5,814 nucleotides of DNA from an uncultured Clostridia bacterium (GTDB lineage Bacteria > Bacillota > Clostridia > Christensenellales > UBA1242), in NCBI GenBank assembly GCA_947589655.1, contig CANQCE010000059.1:1-5814 (forward strand), read 5' to 3'. Positions within the stretch are counted from its first letter, which is position 1. Each line of letters begins with the position of its first letter. A program made the position numbers and the translations under genes. The notes under the pieces are model-generated. The model had not been told where the DNA came from and ran no database searches. It saw only the letters and a list, made by a program, of their open reading frames with translations. Positions 1 to 5,250 of the stretch are shown here, one piece after another.

Positions 1-513
1 CCTGTTATCCCTGGACAACACGGTGCTTCAAGAAAAAGAGTTACAGAATACGGTTTGCAACTTCGCGAAAAGCAAAAAGTTAAAAGAATGTATGGCATCT
101 TGGAAAGACAATTTGAAAAATATTATGACGATGCTGTTCGCGCAAAAGGTGCAACTGGTGAAAAGATGCTTTCTCTTATTGAAAGAAGGCTTGACAACGT
201 AATTTACCGCATGGGCATTGGCGCTTCAAGAGCAGAGTGCCGCCAAATTGTAAACCATGGGCACATTTGTGTAAACGGAAAACGCGTTTCAATTGCATCT
301 TTCAGGGTGAAAGTGGGCGATGTTATCACAGTTAAAGAGAACAAACAAGAAAAAGAAATGTTCAAATCTTTAAAAGGCATGAAAATTGTTATGCCAAAAT
401 GGCTTGAATTTAATAGCGATACCTTAACTGGAAAGATTTTGGCCGAACCACAAAGAGAAGATATTGATACCGACATCAAGGAACAACTTATTGTCGAATT
501 GTATTCTAGATAA
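1..513 (+). CDS. rpsD: 30S ribosomal protein S4, 3' part (5' end outside window)
   Basis: S4 is a primary 16S rRNA-binding protein of the small subunit that nucleates assembly of the 30S body, and in several bacteria it represses its own operon. The frame is open from base 1, and 170 residues precede the TAA, against about 200 for the family, so roughly 30 N-terminal residues are missing. The visible part starts with PGQHGASRKR, then YGLQLREKQKVKRMYGILER, both hallmark S4 stretches. The S4 RNA-binding domain follows (about visible residues 55-115, with RRLDNVIYRMG, SRAECRQIVNHGHI and VNGKRV). The protein ends in the typical IVELYSR. The TTG at 55 is internal and not a start. rpoA begins 21 bases after the stop, so the two are almost certainly co-transcribed. 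The N-terminal region, where some S4 proteins carry a zinc-binding cysteine cluster, cannot be judged here. Confidence 0.97.
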   Translation, partial: PVIPGQHGASRKRVTEYGLQLREKQKVKRMYGILERQFEKYYDDAVRAKGATGEKMLSLIERRLDNVIYRMGIGASRAECRQIVNHGHICVNGKRVSIASFRVKVGDVITVKENKQEKEMFKSLKGMKIVMPKWLEFNSDTLTGKILAEPQREDIDTDIKEQLIVELYSR

Positions 514-534
514 AATTTAGGGGGATAAAAAATT

Positions 535-1488
535 ATGATGGAAATGGAAAAACCAAAAATCACTTGTGAAGAAACAAATGGCGGAAATTTTGCAAGATTT
601 GTGGTTGAGCCTCTTGAAAAGGGCTACGGCGTTACCTTGGGCAACTGCATGAGAAGAACACTTCTTTCATCGCTTCCAGGTTCAGCCGTTATCGCTTTCA
701 GAATTGCAGGCGTTGCACACGAATTTTCAACAATCCGTGGGGGTACTGAAGATGTTGTTGATATTGTTTTGAACTTGAAAGGGCTTGCAGTTAAATGCAC
801 AAACCAAGATAAAAACTTTATCACATATTTAAAACTTCGCAAAAAAACTCCGGGAGAAGTTACAGCAAAAGATTTTGAACCAAACGACCAAGTTGAAGTG
901 CTTAACCCAGATATGCATATTTGCACTATGGATGAAGGCGCTGTGCTTGATATGGATGTTATGATTGGCAATGGCCGTGGATATGTGCCAGCGGATGACA
1001 ACAAAGCCAAATATGACGACATAGACTTTATCGCAATCGACAGCATTTTTTCACCTGTTAAAAAGGTTAATTTCAATGTTAGCGCAACTCGTGTTGGGCA
1101 AAGTATCGATTACGACAAACTCACTTTGGAAGTAACCACAAACGGAACAACAAGCGCAAGAGAAATTGTTTCGCTGGCAGGAAAAATTATCAACGAGCAT
1201 GTAAATCTGTTCATTGAACTTTGCGCAGAAATGAGCGATATGTCAATTTTAATTTCCAAAGAAGAAGATAAACAAGTGAAACTTATGGAACTTCCAATTG
1301 AAGAAATGGACCTTTCTGTTCGTTCCTACAACTGCTTGAAACGTGCAGGCATAAATACAATTCAAGACCTCCTCAAAAAATCCAAGAGCGATATGTTTAA
1401 AGTTCGCAACCTTGGTGCGAAATCGGTTGAAGAAGTTATTCAAAAACTTGAAAGTTACGGCTTAAGCCTTCGTAAAGATGAGGAATAG
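535..1488 (+). CDS. rpoA: DNA-directed RNA polymerase subunit alpha
   Basis: The alpha subunit dimerises to scaffold assembly of core RNA polymerase, and its C-terminal domain contacts UP elements and activators. The 317 residues match the usual length of about 315-330. The N-terminal domain (about 1-235) shows EPLEKGYGVTLGNCMRRTLL, the dimerisation/beta-contact region, then HEFSTIRGGTEDV and LNLKGLAVK, and the GRGYVPA motif near 147-153. A linker (about 240-252) leads to the C-terminal domain, with LSVRSYNCLKRAGI; Arg263 matches the DNA-contacting Arg265 of E. coli. The helix-hairpin-helix stretch RNLGAKSVEEV follows. ATG 535 is chosen because AGGGGG at 519-524 lies 10 bases upstream; ATG 538 and ATG 544 are in-frame alternatives slightly farther from it. 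It sits between rpsD and rplQ in the standard order. I see no missing or disrupted motif. Confidence 0.98.
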   Translation: MMEMEKPKITCEETNGGNFARFVVEPLEKGYGVTLGNCMRRTLLSSLPGSAVIAFRIAGVAHEFSTIRGGTEDVVDIVLNLKGLAVKCTNQDKNFITYLKLRKKTPGEVTAKDFEPNDQVEVLNPDMHICTMDEGAVLDMDVMIGNGRGYVPADDNKAKYDDIDFIAIDSIFSPVKKVNFNVSATRVGQSIDYDKLTLEVTTNGTTSAREIVSLAGKIINEHVNLFIELCAEMSDMSILISKEEDKQVKLMELPIEEMDLSVRSYNCLKRAGINTIQDLLKKSKSDMFKVRNLGAKSVEEVIQKLESYGLSLRKDEE

Positions 1489-1540
1489 ATTTTAAAAATA
1501 AACAAAAAATGGGGCTTAAATTGCCCAAAAGGAGAAAAAA

Positions 1541-2050
1541 ATGGCTAACGATAAATTAGGCAGACCTTCAAAAGAAAGAAATGCAATGTTGCGTGGTCAA
1601 GTTTCCACTTTCCTTTGGAATGGAAAAATTGAAACAACTTTGGCAAAGGCAAAATCTACCGCAAGAATTGCAGAAAAAATTATCACTCTTGCAATTAACA
1701 CCTACGAAGACACCGAAAAAGTTACCAAAGAAATTAAGGGTGCAGATGGAAAGAAGGTGAAAAAGCAAGTTCTTAACGATGGTCCAAAAAAACTTGCTGC
1801 CAGAAGAAAGATTATGGCTTATGTGTATGACCTTCAAGAAGAAAGAAAGCCAAAAGAGAGCATGGAAGCATTTAAAGCACGCATTGAAGGAGTTAATCAT
1901 CCACTTCTTGAAAAAATCTTCAATGTTTATGCTCCAAAATATGCAGAAAGAGCAAAAACTTCTGGGCAAGGTGGCGGTTACACACGCATAACCAAACTTG
2001 GTGCACGCCGCGGTGACGCAGCCGAAATGGCAATTTTGGAATTGGTTTGA
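1541..2050 (+). CDS. rplQ: 50S ribosomal protein L17, expanded form
   Basis: L17 is a large-subunit protein located near the peptide exit tunnel. The N-terminal core (KLGRPSKERNAMLRG, then KIETTLAKAK and AEKIITLA) and the C-terminal core (KIFNVYAPKYAERA, then GGGYTRITKLGARRGDAAEM and AILELV) are unmistakable. At 169 residues it is about 50 longer than the typical bacterial protein of around 120. The surplus falls in two main places: about residues 53-84, a charged stretch containing VTKEIKGADGKKVKKQV, and about residues 99-119, containing ERKPKESMEAFKARIEG. A few extra residues (AKTSGQ) precede GGGYTR. From memory, similar expansions occur in some Clostridia, but I cannot check this. AAAAGGAG at 1527-1534 sits 6 bases before ATG 1541. 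The gene starts 52 bases after rpoA and is the last ribosomal gene of the operon here. Confidence 0.96.
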   Translation: MANDKLGRPSKERNAMLRGQVSTFLWNGKIETTLAKAKSTARIAEKIITLAINTYEDTEKVTKEIKGADGKKVKKQVLNDGPKKLAARRKIMAYVYDLQEERKPKESMEAFKARIEGVNHPLLEKIFNVYAPKYAERAKTSGQGGGYTRITKLGARRGDAAEMAILELV

Positions 2051-2066
2051 AATATGGCACAAGAAC

Positions 2067-2095
2067 TTGAAAATATAAAAGTTTCGTATTAAAAT
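2067..2095 (+). promoter_or_regulatory. Candidate sigma-A promoter for the two-gene cassette
   Basis: TTGAAA at 2067-2072 and TAAAAT at 2090-2095 are separated by exactly 17 bases, one mismatch each from the TTGACA/TATAAT consensus. Transcription would start near 2101-2103. That is inside the left arm of the terminator hairpin at 2099-2132, so the first 30 or so transcribed bases could themselves fold into a shortened terminator. In AT-rich DNA such a match can arise by chance. The alternative is that the cassette depends on read-through from rplQ. Confidence 0.45.
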
Positions 2096-2098
2096 GAG

Positions 2099-2132
2099 AA
2101 AATCAAGGCGGATTGCTTTGATTTTTGTTTTT
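2099..2132 (+). terminator. Intrinsic terminator of the rpsD-rpoA-rplQ operon
   Basis: The left arm AAAATCAAGGC (2099-2109) pairs with GCTTTGATTTT (2115-2125) in an 11-bp stem with one G-T wobble, closed by the five-base loop GGATT. A T-rich run, TTTTTGTTTTT, spans 2122-2132. It lies 48 bases after the rplQ stop, which fits the end of the ribosomal operon. Its left edge coincides with the predicted start of transcription of the promoter at 2067-2095. Confidence 0.85.
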
Positions 2133-2136
2133 AAAT

Positions 2137-2140
2137 GGAG
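2137..2140 (+). promoter_or_regulatory. Ribosome binding site fixing the start at ATG 2147
   Basis: GGAG lies 6 bases upstream of ATG 2147, the ideal spacing. The in-frame ATG at 2135 overlaps this site and has only the terminator T-run in front of it, so the downstream ATG is preferred. Confidence 0.7.
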
Positions 2141-2146
2141 AAACTT

Positions 2147-2338
2147 ATGAGTATTTTTGATGGTCTTATCAAGATTGGTAAAGATGGAAACCTTGTTTCA
2201 AATAATTGGATTGAATGGGTTCATCCTTTTATGATAAATAAACCTGCTTTAAAAGATGTCACGTTTAAAACGGGGTGGATGGTTGAGCCTGGCGGTTTGA
2301 TAAGATGTATAACACCTTTTGGAGGTTGGATAAAATGA
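2147..2338 (+). CDS. Small hypothetical protein, 63 residues
   Basis: I do not recognise this family. The protein begins MSIFDGLIKIGKDGNLVSNN and is notably rich in Trp and Gly for its size, with four Trp: NNWIEWVHPF near residues 20-28, TGWMVEPGG near 43-50, and TPFGGWIK at the C-terminus. There is no signal peptide or membrane segment. The alternation of short hydrophobic stretches with Gly/Asn/Lys turns suggests a compact beta-rich fold, which is inference. ATG 2147 is chosen for its GGAG site; ATG 2135 would add four residues. Its TGA overlaps the ATG of the next gene (ATGA), which points to translational coupling and a shared function. It sits between the ribosomal operon terminator and a second terminator, which suggests an inserted accessory cassette. 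Confidence 0.7.
   Translation: MSIFDGLIKIGKDGNLVSNNWIEWVHPFMINKPALKDVTFKTGWMVEPGGLIRCITPFGGWIK
2321..2325 (+). promoter_or_regulatory. Ribosome binding site inside the 63-residue gene, fixing the start at ATG 2335
   Basis: GGAGG lies 9 bases upstream of ATG 2335, within the codons for Phe-Gly-Gly of the upstream gene. An in-frame ATG at 2305 lies upstream of this site and has no comparable Shine-Dalgarno sequence, so it is unlikely to be the start. Confidence 0.75.
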
Positions 2339-2820
2339 AAAATTTGGTAAAATTAAAAAGAATGCGAGAAGAATATAAAACTCATAATCTTTACAAAGGT
2401 GTTAGGGGCTTTGTTGTTGAAGACACTGGCAAATTAACAACTGTTTGTTTTTTAAATGATAAAATTTTTGGCGACTATGCTATAGTGGATGTATTTAGTG
2501 AGGACTTACAATATGAAAATGTAGATATTTCTTCAACCTATTTTAAAGAATTTGAAAATACTATACTAAATAAAAAAAATAAAAAGCATTATCTTGATAC
2601 GCTTAAATTTAAAGAGTATGACCAAGTTCGGCTTGTTAGAGACGATGAAGAATATGCAAAATATGATATCCACTGTGGCGATTTAGGCGTTGTAATGATG
2701 GATTACGCGATTGGTAATCAAATTATGGTGGATTTTTCAAGAATAGATAAAAATGGCGGTTTCCATGGGGATTGCGTATCAGTAAAAAAAGAGGATTTAG
2801 AGATAGTTAAGAAAGAATAA
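2335..2820 (+). CDS. Hypothetical protein of 161 residues with an internal duplication
   Basis: Two copies of a domain of about 60 residues are joined by a polar linker. Copy 1 (residues 4-60) and copy 2 (97-157) align without gaps over the first 27 positions at an offset of 93 residues. Shared are Val5/98, Leu7/100, Arg9/102, the EEY at 12-14/105-107, Gly22/115, Gly25/118, Val27/120 and Asp30/123. Both copies end in an EDL triplet. The pattern (V-x-L at the start, a K/C-G-x-x-G-x-V turn, a final EDL) resembles small SH3-like barrels such as DUF4926-type or KOW-like domains; this is a tentative resemblance, not a match I can verify. The linker (about 61-95) is rich in Lys and Asn. There is no signal peptide or membrane segment, so it is probably cytoplasmic. 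The start overlaps the preceding stop by ATGA, with GGAGG upstream. An immunity or antitoxin-like role is possible but unsupported. Confidence 0.75.
   Translation: MKNLVKLKRMREEYKTHNLYKGVRGFVVEDTGKLTTVCFLNDKIFGDYAIVDVFSEDLQYENVDISSTYFKEFENTILNKKNKKHYLDTLKFKEYDQVRLVRDDEEYAKYDIHCGDLGVVMMDYAIGNQIMVDFSRIDKNGGFHGDCVSVKKEDLEIVKKE
2344..2514 (+). repeat. Domain repeat, copy 1 of 2 (protein level)
   Basis: Encodes residues 4-60 of the 161-residue protein. It shares the V-x-L-x-R-x-x-EEY block and the G-x-x-G turn with copy 2 at 2623-2805. The duplication is visible in the protein but largely eroded in the DNA, so it is old. Confidence 0.7.
2623..2805 (+). repeat. Domain repeat, copy 2 of 2 (protein level)
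   Basis: Encodes residues 97-157 of the 161-residue protein, with VRLVRDDEEY, CGDLGVV and KKEDLEIV. It is about four residues longer than copy 1 because of extra residues near RIDKNGGFHG. Confidence 0.7.
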
Positions 2821-2830
2821 AAACGAAAAA

Positions 2831-2855
2831 CGAGGCTTGTTGCTTCGCTTTTTTT
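2831..2855 (+). terminator. Intrinsic terminator of the two-gene cassette
   Basis: CGAGGC (2831-2836) pairs with GCTTCG (2842-2847), one G-T wobble, around the loop TTGTT. After a single unpaired C, the stem can extend as A-tract (2826-2830) against T-tract. Seven Ts (2849-2855) follow. It begins 11 bases after the stop of the 161-residue gene. Confidence 0.8.
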
Positions 2856-2907
2856 ATAATTTTTGTTTTGTATATTAAATTTTTATAATTTTCATAAAAT
2901 TGAGGTA

Positions 2908-2936
2908 TTGACAACGCATTTTTTGAGTGATATAAT
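2908..2936 (+). promoter_or_regulatory. Consensus sigma-A promoter with extended -10
   Basis: TTGACA (2908-2913) and TATAAT (2931-2936) are both perfect consensus hexamers separated by exactly 17 bases, and TG at 2928-2929 gives the extended -10 TGATATAAT. Transcription should start near 2942-2944, leaving a leader of about 20 bases before ATG 2964. This is the strongest promoter in the window and drives only the leucine-rich repeat gene. Confidence 0.93.
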
Positions 2937-2937
2937 T

Positions 2938-2953
2938 CAAATGAATGCATTTG
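2938..2953 (+). promoter_or_regulatory. Inverted repeat at the start of transcription, possible operator
   Basis: CAAATG (2938-2943) and CATTTG (2948-2953) are exact reverse complements separated by AATG. The repeat lies immediately after the -10 box and spans the predicted +1. Only its right half would be fully in the RNA, so it reads better as a DNA site for a dimeric regulator than as an RNA hairpin. It is short, and AT-rich chance occurrence cannot be excluded. Confidence 0.35.
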
Positions 2954-2963
2954 GAGGGGAACT

Positions 2964-4124
2964 ATGAAAGTTAAAAAATTTGATTCAAAAAAGATGGCGC
3001 AAGCAAGAATGCCACAAAGCCTAAAGGAATTAAATTGCACTTACGGCCTTATGAGAATTTCCCCAAAAGATGTCCGTCAGGGAAGGTTGGTTAGGGCTCT
3101 GCGCCGTATTCCAGAAAAAGTTACTTTTATTTCTGAGGGTGTTTTATGTGGTTTGGCTGAAGAAAAACAACCTACAGTTGTTATGCTGCCGAAAAATATA
3201 AAATACATTGGAGAAAATGCGTTTGCAAACTCTAGCATTAGCGAATTTTATATGACCAAAACTGGTGATAAAAATGGAGTGGCGTCTGGTGTTGAAGAAT
3301 TAGGCGAGGATTGTTTTGCAAACTCCAAACTTAGGAGAATTGTTTTTTCTTCCAAATTGAAAAGGATTCCTGTTAATACCTGCGCAAATTGCACAGAACT
3401 TACGGAAGCTGAAATTCCAAATTCCGTTGAAGTGATAGGCCACGGCGCCTTTGAAGGATGCAAGAATTTGAAAAGAGTGGTCTTTGGGAAAAATGTTCGC
3501 CAAATTTCACCTAATGCCTTTAAGGGCACAGGGTTGGAAGAAGTGTTTTTGCCAGATAGCGTTGAGAGCATTTTGGATGGGGCTTTTCAAGATTGCCCGA
3601 ATTTGAGAAATGTTAAACTAAGCGGTCGCCTTGAAAAAATTTATGCAAACGCCTTTAAGGGTTCTGACATAAGTTCAATTACAATCCCAAAGTCTGTAAA
3701 ATTATTAAATTTGCAAGCGTTTTCAGATTGTAAAAATTTGAAGACAATAAAATTTGAAGGTTTTAATCCAAAAATATCAATTTATGGCGGTGGAAATTAC
3801 AATTTTGATGATGAAACTTTGCTGATGCTTTTAATGCACGCCCCAGGATTTATTAAGTGTATTCCACAAGAAAAATTGAGAAATGAAGAATTTGTCGCGC
3901 AGTGCAGGCAGGCAATCGCCACAGGCATGGACAAGCGAGATAAATGCTTTGGATTGACAAAAGAAAGATTGCACGGAGATATAAAAACATTTAATAATGT
4001 AAATGAATACATAAGCAAAGTGACGGGCAAAGGTTTAAGTGATTTGCAAGAAAGCAAACAAAGCGCAATAGAAAATTTTAAAAAAGGTGGGGTAAGCCCT
4101 GTATTTGATACAATAAACAAGTAA
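2964..4124 (+). CDS. BspA-type (LRR_5) leucine-rich repeat protein, apparently cytoplasmic
   Basis: The 386-residue product has a basic N-terminal region (1-65, with RQGRLVRALRRIPEKV), then about eight tandem repeats of the Treponema/BspA leucine-rich class (about 71-263). Typical units are IPNSVEVIGHGAFEGCKNLK, LPDSVESILDGAFQDCPNL and IPKSVKLLNLQAFSDCKNLK. A non-repeat C-terminal region follows (264-386), where the stretch near 283-318 (LRNEEFVAQC) loosely recalls DUF4116-type repeats; that is tentative. Proteins of this class usually mediate binding, often at the cell surface, but here there is no signal peptide, no membrane segment and no sorting signal, so a cytoplasmic binding role is more likely. 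The partner is unknown. GGAGG (2953-2957) sits 6 bases before ATG 2964. It is a single-gene unit with an ideal promoter and its own terminator, which implies substantial or tightly controlled expression. Confidence 0.88.
   Translation: MKVKKFDSKKMAQARMPQSLKELNCTYGLMRISPKDVRQGRLVRALRRIPEKVTFISEGVLCGLAEEKQPTVVMLPKNIKYIGENAFANSSISEFYMTKTGDKNGVASGVEELGEDCFANSKLRRIVFSSKLKRIPVNTCANCTELTEAEIPNSVEVIGHGAFEGCKNLKRVVFGKNVRQISPNAFKGTGLEEVFLPDSVESILDGAFQDCPNLRNVKLSGRLEKIYANAFKGSDISSITIPKSVKLLNLQAFSDCKNLKTIKFEGFNPKISIYGGGNYNFDDETLLMLLMHAPGFIKCIPQEKLRNEEFVAQCRQAIATGMDKRDKCFGLTKERLHGDIKTFNNVNEYISKVTGKGLSDLQESKQSAIENFKKGGVSPVFDTINK
3174..3752 (+). repeat. Leucine-rich repeat array (protein level)
   Basis: Encodes residues 71-263, about eight units of roughly 22-23 residues with the pattern L/I-P-x-S-V-x-x-I-x-x-x-A-F-x-x-C-x-x-L. 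Units with a full Cys-Asn/Pro-Leu motif (CKNL, CPNL) alternate with shorter ones lacking it (AFKGTGLEEV, AFKGSDISSI). The units are divergent in DNA, so this is not a recently amplified repeat. Confidence 0.85.
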
Positions 4125-4149
4125 AAAGCCGCATTTTAGCGGTTTTTTT
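4123..4149 (+). terminator. Intrinsic terminator of the leucine-rich repeat gene
   Basis: AAAAAGCCGC (4123-4132) pairs with GCGGTTTTTT (4139-4148) in a 10-bp stem with one G-T wobble around the loop ATTTTA, and the T-run reaches 4149. The left arm begins within the TAA stop codon at 4122-4124. Confidence 0.88.
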
Positions 4150-4258
4150 AGTATTTTTTTTGCATTTTTTAAATTATTTGCTAGTTTTTAAGGCTTTTTA
4201 AAAATTTTTTTAATTTGTGCAGATTAAAAATTTATTTAAAAAAAGCATATATATTTTT

Positions 4259-5143
4259 ATGTTTGAAAAATTTGAGAGGCTAGAAAATGAATCACTTTGT
4301 CAGCATAGCACCATGAAAACTGGTGGAAAGGCAAAGTGGATTTTGTTTCCTAAAAATTTAAAAGAACTTAAAGAAATATTATCAATTTGCAAAGAAAATG
4401 GCATTAAGTTTTTTATACTTGGCAATGGCAGCAATGTGCTGTTTTCAGACGGCGGTTTTGACGGAGTAATAATAAGTTTAAAGCATTTTAACACTTTCAA
4501 AATTTTATGCGAGAAAACTGACATTGTGTATGTTAAAGTGGGTGCTGGGATAAATTTGTTTGACCTTAATTTCAAATTGCAAAAGCAAGGGCTTTCAGGA
4601 TTGGAATTTTCTTTTGGCATTCCTGCAACTTTGGGTGGATTTCTACGAATGAACAGCGGCTGTTTTGGGCATGAAATTTGTGAGATTGTGGAGGAAGTAT
4701 ATGTCTTAGACGGCGAGAGGTGCAGAACAATTAAAAACAAAGATTGTGGCTTTGCTTACCGGAGTTCAAATTTAGAAAAATACATTATTTTAGGTGCAAA
4801 ATTGCGTTTTTTTAAAGAAAAATGCGAAAAAATAGCACAAAATATGCAATTTTACTTAAACAAAAAAAAGAGCAGCCAGCCTTGTGAGATGCCATCTCTT
4901 GGCAGCGTTTTTAAAAGGGGCAATGCAAACGGCGAAATTGTTTTTCCTGCAAAAATAATAGATGAACTGGGCTTGAAAGGTTTTAGTGTGGGCGGCGCGC
5001 AAGTCTCTTTAAAGCATGCTGGCTTTATTGTGAATAGCGGCAATGCCACCAGCAAAGATGTGCTTGCACTGATTGAATTTTTAGAGGAAAAGTTAAAAAC
5101 TTGCGGCTTCTGCCCAGAGCGAGAAATTATAGTGCTTATTTAA
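4259..5143 (+). CDS. murB: UDP-N-acetylenolpyruvoylglucosamine reductase
   Basis: MurB is a cytoplasmic FAD enzyme that reduces UDP-GlcNAc-enolpyruvate with NADPH to UDP-N-acetylmuramate, the second committed step of peptidoglycan synthesis. From ATG 4259 it is 294 residues, normal for the type II enzymes of Firmicutes. FAD-binding motifs are HSTMKTGG near the N-terminus, LGNGSNVLFSDGGFDGVII (54-72) and GLSGLEFSFGIPATLGG (111-127). Expected catalytic residues are present: Tyr167/Arg168 in AYRSS, Ser216 in GSVFKRG (the proton donor) and a C-terminal Glu, probably Glu289 in PEREI. Two spots differ from the usual form: GIPATLGGF for GIPGT-GGA, and MNSGCFGHEI for MNAGAYGGEI. No Shine-Dalgarno sequence precedes ATG 4259 or the alternative GTG 4217, which would add 14 residues; ATG 4259 is preferred because it gives the usual N-terminal length. 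No convincing promoter was found in the AT-rich stretch upstream. Confidence 0.95.
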   Translation: MFEKFERLENESLCQHSTMKTGGKAKWILFPKNLKELKEILSICKENGIKFFILGNGSNVLFSDGGFDGVIISLKHFNTFKILCEKTDIVYVKVGAGINLFDLNFKLQKQGLSGLEFSFGIPATLGGFLRMNSGCFGHEICEIVEEVYVLDGERCRTIKNKDCGFAYRSSNLEKYIILGAKLRFFKEKCEKIAQNMQFYLNKKKSSQPCEMPSLGSVFKRGNANGEIVFPAKIIDELGLKGFSVGGAQVSLKHAGFIVNSGNATSKDVLALIEFLEEKLKTCGFCPEREIIVLI

Positions 5144-5172
5144 GCAAAATGTTAAAAGGGAAATTGTTTTTT

Positions 5173-5198
5173 AAAGAGGGGAAATTCTCTCTTTTTTT
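5173..5198 (+). terminator. Intrinsic terminator after murB
   Basis: AAAGAGGG (5173-5180) pairs with CTCTCTTT (5187-5194), one G-T wobble, around GAAATT, followed by Ts to 5198. It separates murB from the downstream PHP gene, which has its own promoter. Confidence 0.8.
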
Positions 5199-5200
5199 GT

Positions 5201-5229
5201 TTGTAAAAATTAAACAAAACTGCTAAAAT
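5201..5229 (+). promoter_or_regulatory. Sigma-A promoter for the PHP-domain gene
   Basis: TTGTAA (5201-5206) and TAAAAT (5224-5229) are 17 bases apart, and TG at 5221-5222 makes an extended -10 (TGCTAAAAT). Transcription would start near 5235-5237, about 15 bases before ATG 5251, leaving just room for AAGGAG at 5239-5244. Confidence 0.72.
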
Positions 5230-5250
5230 ATATGTTATAAGGAGAGGGTT

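Noticed and set aside
204..563. Long reverse-strand open frame across rpsD
   Set aside because: It lies antisense to clearly conserved S4 coding sequence, has no ribosome binding site and no family resemblance; it is a by-product of codon bias. The same holds for reverse-strand frames at 624-1076, 1249-1443, 1568-2062, 3248-3571, 3797-4120, 4300-4740 and 4852-5055.
1512..1526. GGGC-TTAAATT-GCCC hairpin just before the rplQ binding site, considered as an L17 control element
   Set aside because: A four-base-pair stem is too weak to call a regulatory structure, and it leaves the binding site exposed.
1779..1991. Second + strand frame inside rplQ
   Set aside because: It is out of frame with a well-conserved L17 and lacks a binding site.
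2807..3040. Reverse-strand frame over the cassette terminator and the leucine-rich repeat promoter
   Set aside because: It would run through a terminator and a perfect-consensus promoter on the other strand and has no recognisable protein features.
4150..4216. AT-rich stretch with a TTTTTAAAAA palindrome, considered as a second terminator or an origin-like element
   Set aside because: It has no GC-containing stem and no DnaA-box-like repeats; it looks like ordinary AT-rich spacer.
4217..4258. GTG start giving MurB 14 extra residues
   Set aside because: There is no Shine-Dalgarno sequence, and the extra residues (MQIKNLFKKSIYIF) are not part of the MurB family's usual N-terminus.
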